Assembly (NCBI GenBank): GCA_963777735.1
Contig: CAVZRQ010000008.1
Location: 1,240,001 to 1,304,000, forward strand
Source: ZC4RG30 sp963777735
GTDB taxonomy: Bacteria > Pseudomonadota > Gammaproteobacteria > Steroidobacterales > Steroidobacteraceae
Reading direction: 5' to 3'
DNA length: 64,000 nucleotides
Of the stretch, positions 54,657 through 64,000 are shown one piece after another. A program made the translations under genes and the position numbers. The notes beneath the pieces are model-generated. The model was not told where the DNA came from, did no database searches, and was given only the letters and a program-made list of their open reading frames with translations. Each line of letters starts with the position of its first letter. Positions within the stretch are counted from its first letter, which is position 1.

Positions 54657-57600
54657 CTAGAGGTTCACCCGTATTCCGGCGCGGAACTGGGCGCCCAGCG
54701 TATCAAAGTACACCGGGTTGGTCGGATAGTCCGAACCGCGGCCACCACCACCACCCGGCGCAATCGGAGGATCCGAGTCGAGCAGGTTGTTGATCGTGCC
54801 GAAGATCTCATAGCTGCCATCGGCATCACCGAAGGGCACCTTGTAGTTCGCCGACAGACCGACGTAGGTGCGGCCTTCCACCCGGTTGTTGCTGATCGTG
54901 TTCTGCGTGATTCGGCAGACGTCAGATCACTGTTGCTCGCTGCGAGCAGCGCCGCGTAACGCGGATCATCCGGCCCGATGCGGTTCACGTTGAGGATGCC
55001 GGACGGGATGTAGCGCAGGTTCACCGTGGTGCTGAACCGGTCGAGCGTGTAGCCGATGAGCGTATTCAACTGGTATTTCGGACCTGCGTTGAAGTTGCCA
55101 CCCGAGCGCGGACCGGTCTGCCCCGCGTAGTTGGTGCGATCACGGGAGCGCGGCTGGAAGGTGAGCTCGTAGTTCACGGCCACCAGCGTGCGCAGGTTCA
55201 GCGTGCCGCGACCCCAGTCGCCCAGCTTCGCGAGCGGCAGGTTGTAGGCCACCTCGAAGTCCGCGCCCTTCGAGACGAAGTTCGCGAGGTTCAACTGCGT
55301 GGCGCGCACGAAGGTGATGTCGCCGCGATTCGGCACCGCGGGTTGAACTGGATGTAGTTGCAGTAGATGTCGGCATCGAAGCAGTACTGGGCGAGCTGGT
55401 TCGCCGAGATGCTCGTGATCGCGTTCGCGATCTTGATCTGGTACCAGTCCGCCGACAGTCGCAGCCCGTCGGCCCATCCGCTCGGCGTGAGCACGAAACC
55501 GATCGTCGTGGTGTCGGCTGCTTCGGGATTCAGGTCGAAGTCACCGCCGCTCTGCATCGGCGTGTCGTCTCGACGCGCTCACCTGCCAGGGGTTGGTCAC
55601 GACACCGGCGACCGACCCGACTTCCGTGGGCACCGTCTTGAAGAACAGCTCGCGGAATCCGGGCGCGCGTATGTCGCGCGAACGGGTAGCGCGCACGCGC
55701 AGCCAGTCGAGCGGATCCCAGATGGCGCTGACCTTCCAGCTCGTGATGTCCACGGACTTGTCGCGCGGCAGACCGGTGAACGGATCCGGATCCTTGTCCG
55801 CTGCTTCGTTGCGGGTGCGACGGATGGCGGTGTTCAGCTCCAGCAGGTTGGCGAACGGCTTGCCACGCAGCAGGGGCAGGTTCACTTCGGCGAAGCCCTC
55901 GATCACATCGATGTCGCCACCGAAATCCTGACCGTAGGTGAAGTCGAACTCGTTGTAGTAGGGAATGTCGCGATGCGAGACCGTCCCCCGTCTCCGTGCG
56001 GTATTCGAGCACCGAATGCGCTGCTGAGCGCGCCGGCACCGAAACCTTCCCACAGGTCACCGCTCACCGTGGCGGCGACCACGTGCTGCGTGTACTCGAA
56101 ATCCTCCGGCGCGGGCCGATAGGCGTAGTCCACGGCCGCCGGAGTCAGGCCGTTGATGCCGAACAGGTTCATCGGCGCGCAGCCCTGCTGCCGCGGCCGG
56201 CACGACCGCCAGCAGCGTCGCGCGGCAGACGATGTTGCCGTTGGGCACGCCGGTGCGGAAGCGACCTTCGTCCACCGCATCGAGCGCGTACTGGAAGAAA
56301 TGGTTCACGCGCACGCGCGTGGACACCTGCTCGCGCTCGTTGATGCCGTACTGGTAGTACGCATCCCAGGTCCAGTCATTCGAACAGCTTGCCGGACAGA
56401 TCCGGCGAGCACCCGCGTCGTCGTCGCCTTCGAGTTGTTCGATGTTGACGAACTCGGTGTCGTCGAGATCCTTGCCGAGGCTCGCCGACGCCGTCACGGG
56501 GAACAGCGCCGCGCACGGCGGGCGGCAGGTACGCGTTGTCGCGCTGGATGAAGAAGGTCGAGCGCGGACCGGTGATCTGCTGCCCACGCTGACCTCGCGG
56601 CCCGCATAGGTGAGCTCGAGGAACGCCTTCGAGCGAGTCGGTGAAATCGTACTTGCCGCGCGCGAACACCGAATAGCGCTCGAGCGGCGTGCGGAGCGCA
56701 GGAATCCTCGAAGGTGGAATCGCCGTCGCCGCCCGCGCGCGCACCGATTGCCGACGCCTGCGCGTACCGGCCCGGATCCATGTCCAGCAGGGGCGTGCCG
56801 TCCTCGTTGAATTTCTTGTAGCGCAGATGTGACCGGCGTATTGGCCTGATCACGGAACACGCCTGTTGCCACGTTGAAGGCCTGCTTCGAACCCGGCGCA
56901 ATGATGTAGTGCGGCTGGCCCAGGTAGCGACGATTGCGGTCGTTGCGGGACCGCCGGCGACGGTGCGCTGCGGGGTCGCATCCGGATCGCTCAGGCTGTT
57001 GTTCGTGAAGATGTCCCAGCCTTCCGCGCACCAGTCGCGCGACTGCGCGCAGTTCGCCACGCCGCCGTTGTCCTGCCATTCCGCAGGCCGATCATCGCGT
57101 GGCCGCGGTCCCATCGAAGAAGTTCGTGCCCGCGCCGACGCTCACGTGCTTCGATTTCGCATCGCCGCGGAACGTCTGGCCGTAGTCGACCTGGCCTTGA
57201 TGCCGGTGAACTTCGTGTCGAGGATCACGTTGACCACGCCCGCGATGGCGTCCGAGCCGTAGGCCGCGGATGCACCACCGGTGATCGTCTCGACTCGCGC
57301 GATCATCGCGGACGGAATGATGTTGAGATCCACCGCGCCGCCGTCCGAGGTCGGCACGACGCGCCGGGAATCCACGAGCGTCAGCGTGCGCGTGCCGTAG
57401 AACGGATTCAGTCCGCGCAGGTTCGCGAAGCTCGAGCCGACGTTGGCCGTGGGAACGATGCCCACGTTGGTCTCGGACTGGAACGCGGAGTTCTGGGGCA
57501 CGCTCGTCAGCGCCTCCGGCACGTTGACCTGCCCGAGCTTCTCCATCTGCTCGATGCCGATCACGGTCAGGGGATTCGGCGCCTCGAAGCCGTCGCGACG

Positions 57601-57747
57601 GATGCGCGAGCCGGTCACGGTCACTTCTTCCAGCGTTTCTTCTTCCGCTGCCTGGGCCGTGCGCGTATCCAGCGCCGCACTGGCCAGTATCAGAGCCACG
57701 GCTCCTGCCACGGCGCCACAACGCCGACCGCCATTGAATACCGACAT
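54657..57747 (-). pseudogene. TonB-dependent receptor, broken by many frameshifts
   Basis: The segments add up to roughly 1030 residues. The N-terminus is intact: a signal peptide ending near AQA, a TonB-box-like EEVTVTGSRIRRDG, then the plug with NVPEALTSVP, LRGLNPFYGTRTLTLVDSRR and GGASAAYGSDAIAGVVNVI. The C-terminus ends AGIRVNL with the preceding IFGTINNLLDSDPP, a normal outer-membrane barrel end. The frame changes near 57195, 57110, 56940, 56830, 56700, 56590, 56390, 55990, 55570, 55335 and 54915. GGGGGAG precedes the ATG. Such receptors import large or scarce compounds. Whether the breaks are real is unresolved. Confidence 0.78.
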
Positions 57748-57919
57748 GCTTACTCCCCCGAGTAGTTTGGTTTCGAGGCGACAACTTACGCATTTGTCGA
57801 GGGAGTCACTGATCCAGAACGGAAGCTGCGGAATGCAGCAGGGGAATCTATCAGTAGGATTTAAGTAGCCTTGCAGCCAACAATCCTGCGCAGGGAAATC
57901 TATGGGTTATGGGTGAGCC

Positions 57920-58318
57920 CTATTGCCAACCGGATTTCGATCGATCCACCAGTGATGCGAGCAGCACCGCAAGCAGGGTCGGAGCCAGGATTGCAAGATA
58001 AAGAATCAGCGAGTAATCGATTCCGGCCATTGCCAGGCCGATGATCGCAATGCAGAGCACGCCACACAGGAGCCCGACGAGAACTCCGGATCGGGTCCGG
58101 ATGCGTTTCGTCAGGTAGCTGGCCGTTGAGAGGAACCCGATGCCGGAGATGGCCGCGGATGCCACACATAGCTTCGCCAGTGACTCGCTGTCGGCAATCG
58201 GCACCAGACTGTATGGGGCGATGATCAATGCGCCGCCCACACTCACCATGGCCTGGATAACCACCGCCACCACCGCATACAGGAGGGGCCATTCACCAAT
58301 GGCGTGCATTCGATTCAC
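57920..58318 (-). CDS. Small four-helix membrane protein, unknown function
   Basis: The frame encodes 132 residues from a GTG at 58318, or 129 from the ATG at 58309; neither has a clear ribosome site. Four hydrophobic helices are visible (residues 12-33, 45-65, 76-98 and 102-124), with a basic loop YLTKRIRTRSG between the second and third. The C-terminus is soluble and short. Codon use and clean helix spacing favour a real gene. It stands alone between the TonB receptor promoter region and the esterase gene. No family is recognised. Confidence 0.55.
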   Translation of the reverse strand: MNRMHAIGEWPLLYAVVAVVIQAMVSVGGALIIAPYSLVPIADSESLAKLCVASAAISGIGFLSTASYLTKRIRTRSGVLVGLLCGVLCIAIIGLAMAGIDYSLILYLAILAPTLLAVLLASLVDRSKSGWQ

Positions 58319-58542
58319 TGCGCGTACATAGTGTTCAACAGACGTGTGCCCTTTACGAGATCGGGGTTACCCGTGGGCAACCCCAGCAACCAGCCCCCGC
58401 CTGAAAATTTTCCGGCAATCCCCGAATTGTTCGCCACTCGAAGGCTCCTGCTTCGTTGCTGCCCCATCTTACGCCCTCGCCCGCAGCGGCAGGATTGCCA
58501 TTCTGGAGTACGCTTGCAGCACAAGTGAGGGGGGATGGTTTC

Positions 58543-59565
58543 ATGCTCAAGGTAAGTCGATCGGTCCTGGCGCTGTGCGCCATCATTCTGGCCTGCATGC
58601 TGCCGACGGCCGCATTCGCCGCCCAGGGGAACCTGGAAAAGGTCCGGGTCCCGGGCCCGTCGCTGGCCGGCAATCTGCAGAGCAATGATGCCGAACGCGA
58701 CGTTCATGTCTATCTGCCGCCCAGCTATGCACAGGGCAACAAGCGTTATCCGGTGATCTACTTCCTGCACGGCTACGCCGTTACAGCGGATATCTACGTG
58801 ACCAGCGTGCTCAACATTCCGGCTGCCACCGATACCGCCATGTCTGCCGGCGCACTGGAAGCGATCATCGTCATGCCGGATGCCTTCACGCGCTTTGGGG
58901 GCAGTTTCTACTCCAACTCGCCGACCATCGGCGACTGGGAAACCTTCATCGCCAGAGATCTGGTGGCCTGGATTGACAGTCACTACCGCACGCTTGCGAA
59001 GCGCGAGAGTCGCGGTCTGTCAGGGCATTCCATGGGCGGCTACGGAACCATGCGCATCGGCATGAAGAACCCGCAGGTGTTCGGCGCCCTTTATGCCATG
59101 AGCTCCGCACTCATGTTGCAGGCCCCAGGTGCGGAAGCGGTCAAGACCCAACTGGCCCGCATGACACCGGAACTCAAGTCTGAACCACGCAGCTCCACCA
59201 ACGGCATGCAGGCGCAGGCCTCGGCCTGGGCGCCCAACCCGCAGAACCCACCCTTCTACTTCGACCTGCCCTTCGACGCGGAAGGCAAACCCATCCCGCT
59301 GGTTGCCGAGAAGTGGGCCGCGAACTCGCCGCTGGTGATGGTGGACCAGTACGTTCCGGCCTGAAGAGCTTCCGCGGCATCCTGATGGATGTGGGCAATG
59401 CGGATGGCCTGGCCGCCAGCAATGCGCAGTTCTCGGCCGCCCTGAAGCGGCTGGGCGTGGCGCATGAATACGAGGTCTACGAAGGCAACCACGGCAATCG
59501 GGTGGGGGCGCGCTTCATCGGCCAATGGGCTGCCATTCTTCGCGAAACACCTGGACGCGAAATAG
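58543..59565 (+). CDS. Exported esterase D/S-formylglutathione-hydrolase-type hydrolase (two frameshifts)
   Basis: The reconstructed product is about 340 residues from ATG 58543 with a signal peptide ending near AFAA. It has the putative-esterase fold: RDVHVYLPPSYAQGNKRYPV, FLHGYAVTADIYV, nucleophile Ser in LSGHSMGGYGTMRIG, and a C-terminal His in EGNHGNRVG. One base is missing near 59353, creating a false stop after DQYVPA, and one is extra near 59533; the restored end is LPFFAKHLDAK with TAG at 59563-59565. It probably acts on carboxylic esters in the periplasm. Confidence 0.78.
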
Positions 59566-59617
59566 CGCGGTATTCTCGGCGTAACCGGCATCAGATCGGA
59601 ATTTGAAGGGGCGCGAC

Positions 59618-61759
59618 ATGACGACACGGATCATTGACGCAAGGCTGCTTGCGGCTGCGCTGAGCATCGTGCTGGGACTCGGATTGACCGCGCTGCTCCC
59701 GTTCCGGGCCTGACGCCGCCGCACTCGCAGAAGCCCGCCGGCAAGGCCGACGTCGACGGCGCCCGCATCATCAATGCCGACAGCGAGCCCGGTTCCTGGA
59801 TGAGCCACGGCCGCACCTATTCCGAACAGCGCTATTCAGCCCGCTCGACGCAGATCACCAAGGACAACGTCGGCAAGCTCGGCCTCGCCTGGTTCGCCGA
59901 CATGGACACGCAGCGCGGCCAGGAAGCCACGCCGCTCGTGGTCGACGGCGTGCTCTACGTCTCCACCGCGTGGAGCAAGGTCAAGGCCTACGACGCGAAG
60001 ACCGGCAAGGCGCTGTGGAATTTCGATCCGCAGGTGCCGGGCGAGACCGGCGTGAATGCCTGCTGCGATGTGGTGAACCGCGGCGTCGCGGTCTGGAAGG
60101 GCAAGGTGTTCGTCGGCACGCATCGACGGCCGGCTGATCGCGCTCGACCGCGACCGGCGCAGAAGCTCTGGGACGTGGTCACCGTCGACCAGACCAAGCC
60201 CTACACCATCACCGGCGCGCCGCGCGTCGTGAAGGGCAAGGTGCTCATCGGCAATGGCGGCGCCGAGTTCGGCGTGCGCGGCTATGTGTCGGCCTACGAC
60301 GCGGACACCGGCAAGCATGGCCTGGCGCTTCTACACCGTGCCCGGCAATCCGGCGAGACGGATTCGAACAGCCCATCTCTCGAAACGGCCGCCAAGACCT
60401 GGCACGGCCAGTGGTGGCGCATCGGCGGCGGGGCGGCACGGTGTGGGATTCGATGTCCTACGATCCCGAGCTCGACCTGCTCTACATCGGCGTCGGCAAC
60501 GGCAGCCCGTGGAACCAGCACCGCGCGCAGCGAGGGCAAGGGCGACAACCTGTTCCTCTCCTCCATCGTCGCGCTGCAGCCCGACACGGGCGAATACGTC
60601 TGGCATTACCAGAGCACGCCCGGCGAGACCTGGGACCACACCGCCACGCAGCAGATCATCCTCGCGGATCTCGACGATCGACGGCGCGAAGCGCCACGTG
60701 CTGATGCAGGCGCCGAAGAACGGCTTCTTCTATGTGATCGATGCGGCCACCGGCAAGCTGATCTCGGCGAAGAACTTCACCGAGATCGCCTGGGCCACGA
60801 GCGTCGATCTCAAGACCGGTCGCCCGGTCGAGAACCCGGCGGCGCGCTACGACGTGACGGGCAAGCCCTTCCTCTCGACGCACAATCCGAACGGCGCGCA
60901 CACCTGGCACTCGATGGCGTTCAGCCCGCAGACCGGGCTCGTGTACCTGCCGATCCACGGCACGCCGTTCATCTTCGGCAACCCCAAGTCCTTCAATCCC
61001 GTGCAGATGGCGACGAACGTCGGCGCGGATTTCTCGTCCAATGCCGACGCTCGATCCGAAGGACGTGCTGGCGAAGACCTACGGCCGCCTGATCGCCTGG
61101 GATCCGGTGAACCAGACGGAAGTGTGGCGCGTGGAACGCGCGGGCCGGCCAACGGCGGCGCGCTGGCCACGGCCGGCGGCCTCGTGTTCCAGGGCACCGG
61201 CTCCGGTGAGTTCACCGCGCTCGATGCCGCCAACGGCACGCAGCTGTGGTCGCAGCCCACGCAGACCGGCGTGATCGCCGCGCCCATGACCTATGCGATC
61301 GATGGCGAGCAGTACGTCGCCATCATGGTCGGCACCGGCAGCTCGTGGGCGATGATCGGCGGCGACTCGAACATGAAGGGCTTCAAGCTGCCCAATGTCT
61401 CGCGCCTGCTGGTCTACAAGCTCGGCGGCAAGGTGCAGCTGCCGGCAGCGCCCGAGATGCAGCGGCCGCCGATGACGCCGCCTCCCGCGACGCCTCCGCC
61501 GACGTCATCGCGCGCGGCGCGCCGCTGTACGACACCTACTGCGGCAGCTGCCATGGCGCCGGCGTGGTCGGTGTCGGCCTGCTGCCCGATCTGCGTCGCA
61601 CGCCGCTGCTGCACACGCCGAGAACTGGGAGCAGGTCGTCATCGGCGGCGCGCTCAAGGCCAGGGGCATGGCGTCGTTCGCGACCGTGCTGAGCGCGGAG
61701 GATGCGCAGGCGGTGCGCGCCTTCGCGATCCTGCGCGCCAACCAGGATGCGCCCGCTAG
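59618..61759 (+). pseudogene. Quinohaemoprotein alcohol dehydrogenase (PQQ, C-terminal haem c), many frameshifts
   Basis: The segments join into about 710 residues. There is a hydrophobic N-terminus, then a PQQ propeller with AWFADMDTQRGQEATPLVVDG, NACCDVVNRGVAVWKGKVFV carrying the vicinal Cys pair, WHYQSTPGETWDHTATQQII, THNPNGAHTWHSMAFSP and ANGGALATAGGLVFQGTGSG. A C-terminal cytochrome domain with YCGSCHGAG follows. WDHT has Thr two residues after the catalytic Asp, where lanthanide enzymes carry Asp, so a calcium type is likely. Breaks start near 59698 and recur near 60120, 60165, 60320, 60430, 60530, 60675, 61050, 61140, 61495 and 61620. Type II alcohol dehydrogenase is the best call. Confidence 0.75.
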
Positions 61760-64000
61760 TCGGCCAGACTCAGCGCGATCAGCTCGCCGGCACTGCCCGG
61801 CGCGCCCGCCGGCACGATGATGTACTGCTTGCCGCCGATGGCATAGGTCATCGGAATGCCGGTCTGGCGCAGACCCAGATCCATCTCCCAGATGATCTCG
61901 CCGGTGCGCTTGTCATGCGCGCGGAACATGGTGCCGCCTTCGCTGGCCACGAACATGCCGGCGCCTTCGCCCGCGAAACAGCAGCGACTCGTGACCAGCA
62001 GTCCGGCGCGATCGTCATGGCCGGTGCGCGGAATGTTCGACGCCACGCAGCTTCTCGTGATTGCGCACGTTGTCGGGTGTATCGCCATTGGCAACCGTCC
62101 ACAGCTTCTTGCCGGTGTTCAGGTCGATGGCCACGATGGTGCCCCAGGGCGGACGCGCCAGCGGCAGGCCGAATGGCCCGGTGGTGCGGCTGCTGGCCGT
62201 CAGGATGTAGCGCAGGTTCGAGCGCTTCTCGTCGCTGCCCAGACCCATCAGCGTGATGGTCGACGTGGACGATACATACATCACGCCGCTTTCCGGATCG
62301 GCCACGGCACCCTGCCAGTTGGCGCCGCCCTGCGAACCCGGCACCTGCAAGTGTGCCGCCCTGGGTTGGCGTGACGATCGACGGCGGCTTGAACAGCGGC
62401 CCCATGCGATAGCGCGCTGCGATCTTCTTCGCTTCGGCGAAGATCTCCGGCGTCAGGTTGTTCAGGCTGTCTTCGGTCACGCCCTGCCGCTCGAACGGTT
62501 CGGGCAGGGTCGGGATGGGCTGCGTGGCGGAAGTTGCTTCGCCCGGCACGTCGCTCTGCGGCACCGGTCGTTCGACGATGGGCCACACCGGCACGCCGGT
62601 GACGCGATCGAACACATAGGTGAAGCCCTGCTTGGACACCTGCGCCACGGCCGGAATCTTCTTGCCGCGCACCGTGATGTCGAGCAGCAGCGGGCCGCCG
62701 GCGTGTCGTAGTCCCAGATGTCGTGGTGCACCAGCTGGAAGTGCCAGCGGCGCTGCCCGTGCGCGCATCGATGCACACCAGGCTGCTGGAATAGAGATTG
62801 TTGCCCGGCCGGTGGCCGCCATAGAAATCGCTGGTGGGCGCTTCCACCGGCAGATACACCAGGCCGCGTTCGAGGTCCGCGCTGATGGGCGCCCACACGC
62901 CGGTGTTGCCGGTGTAGCTGCGCGCCTCGTCGGTCCAGGTGTCGGCGCCGGGATCGCCGGGCGGTGCAATGGTGCGGAAGATCCACAGCCGCTTGCCGGT
63001 GCGCGCGTCGAAGCCCATCACATGGCCGGTGGGCATTTCCTTGCGCGGCGGCGCTGCACCTGCTCCGAAAAGGCCGAGCCGACGATGACCACGCCGTTGA
63101 CCACGATGGGCGGCGAACTGGCGCCGATGGGTGCAGTGTCCGGATCCAGCGGCGGGCTCGGTCTCGCGCTTCAGATCGACCTTGCCGGCCTTGCCGAAGC
63201 TCTCGACCGGTCGGCCGGTCTTTGCATCCAGCGCCAGCAACTGGTAGCCAGGCGAGATGACGAACAGCGTGTCGCGGCCGCCGTCGCGCCACAGACGCGA
63301 CGCCGCGACCCGGCCCCTTGCGCGGCGCAATGTCACCGCGCTGCCCTTCGTCGAGGCGATGCATCCACAGCGTCTCGCCATTGCGCGCATCGATGGCCAC
63401 CACCGTGCGCGAGGCACCGGCGGTGGTGTAGAGCACGCCACCGGCCATCAGCGGCGTGGCTTCGTAGTTGGGATAGATCGAGGCACCGAAGTTGTCGCTC
63501 CGCCAGCGCCATGCAACCTTCAGGCGCGAGATGTTGTTGCGGTCGATCTGGTCCAGCGCCGAGTAGTTCAGGCTGCCGGCGTCGCCGCGATGCTGCAGCC
63601 ACTCGGTATCGGGCAATGCCCTGGGGGCTGGCGCAACCAGCGCCGATGCTGCTGGCCGCAATGCCGTTGCTCTCCATCACGTAGGCCAGCAGCTGCTCGT
63701 ACTGCTCGCGCGACAGCCCGGCGGGCTGCGTGACAGGCATGGTGCGGCGGGTCTGTTCGAACAGTTCAGCGAAGGGTTTTTCCCGCCACTTGTTCATGAA
63801 CACCTGGCCGCGCAGTGCGGGCCCTGCCTCGCCACCCTCGAGCGCTGCACCATGGCAGGGTGCGCAGAGTCGCGGATAGAGGGCGCGGCCGGCATCAGCC
63901 TGGATCGTGGAGTAGCTCGTGGCCTGCATGGTCTGCGCCTCCGCCGGCGTGACATGCAAGGCAAGGCTGCAGCCGACCACCATTGCGGTGAAGCCGGGAA
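61756..64000 (-). pseudogene. Quinohaemoprotein dehydrogenase (N-terminal haem c plus PQQ propeller), many frameshifts, 5' end beyond window
   Basis: This minus-strand gene probably begins beyond the right edge, because the visible frame is open to base 64000 and a hydrophobic signal segment ends near AEAQ. A cytochrome domain with LCAPCHGAALEGGEAGPALRG comes first. A PQQ propeller follows with WLQHRGDAGSLNYSALDQID, YPNYEATPLMAGGVLYTTAG, DTLFVISPGYQLLALDAKTG, WDYDTPAAPLLLDITV and MTYAIGGKQYIIVPAG. The domain order is opposite to that of the convergent gene. It suits glucose- or polyvinyl-alcohol-dehydrogenase-like enzymes. Breaks lie near 63630, 63320, 63150, 63065, 62745, 62700, 62350 and 62045. 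Confidence 0.72.

Noticed and set aside
59618..61759. Lanthanide-dependent alcohol dehydrogenase.
   Set aside because: The residue two after the catalytic Asp in WDHT is Thr, not the Asp that marks lanthanide types.
1..64000. CRISPR arrays, tRNA or rRNA genes, insertion sequences and attachment sites.
   Set aside because: Reading both strands I saw no regularly spaced repeats, cloverleaf-type sequences, transposase or integrase motifs, or terminal inverted repeats.

Overview
The window looks like chromosomal DNA of a Gram-negative, aerobic, GC-rich proteobacterium. I infer this from lipoprotein, Sec and Tat export signals, a TonB-dependent receptor, PQQ- and haem c-dependent dehydrogenases and many short-chain dehydrogenases. 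A gammaproteobacterium of the Steroidobacter type or a similar degrader of aromatics or terpenoids is plausible but not proven. I see no tRNA, rRNA, CRISPR array, phage gene, integrase or insertion sequence. Genes are densely packed and often overlap by ATGA. No gap between supported features exceeds 300 bases.

Layout. 1-4131: exported proteins, an M3 peptidase and a haem c protein. 4304-5818: a GH88/105-like hydrolase. 5825-9008 (minus): a compact operon of two DUF6644-like membrane proteins, a DUF6152 protein and a large exported protein of an unnamed family. 9072-16173 (minus): a seven-gene operon with a citryl-CoA-lyase-like protein, a CoA-transferase, two short MetE-like zinc methyltransferases flanking a VOC protein, an MFS carrier and an O-methyltransferase. 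16256-22705: an alpha/beta hydrolase, two tandem PQQ sugar-dehydrogenase-like proteins, a p-cresol-methylhydroxylase-like flavoprotein with its cytochrome, and an esterase. 22791-24562: a phytoene-desaturase-like oxidoreductase with a small coupled membrane protein. 24637-34916 (plus): an eleven-gene run including two lactonase-like MBL proteins, a HIBADH-family enzyme, a carboxymuconolactone-decarboxylase-like protein, two SDRs, an MFS carrier, a GMC oxidoreductase and a P450.

34936-44726: a serine hydrolase, an exported intradiol dioxygenase, a diguanylate cyclase, an AraC regulator, two paralogous amidohydrolases, an SDR and an SMP-30 lactonase. 44752-50872: two methyltransferases, a broken caspase-fold peptidase, and an operon carrying a two-subunit hydroquinone-dioxygenase-like enzyme plus a catechol/hydroxyquinol-type intradiol dioxygenase. 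51009-57747: an M16 peptidase, a Tat-exported hydrolase and a badly broken TonB receptor. 57920-64000: a small membrane protein, an esterase and two convergent quinohaemoprotein dehydrogenases.

Taken together, the genes suggest periplasmic oxidation of alcohols and phenols, ring cleavage in the cytoplasm, and lactone or ester hydrolysis. The substrate is not identifiable from sequence. One caution affects much of the right half: I located 29 single-base frame breaks, 25 of which behave as one extra base, plus further unresolved breaks. They are absent from about 12.5 to 28.0 kb and dense after 40 kb. I read them as uncorrected consensus errors rather than gene decay, so broken genes below are described from the reconstructed frame.
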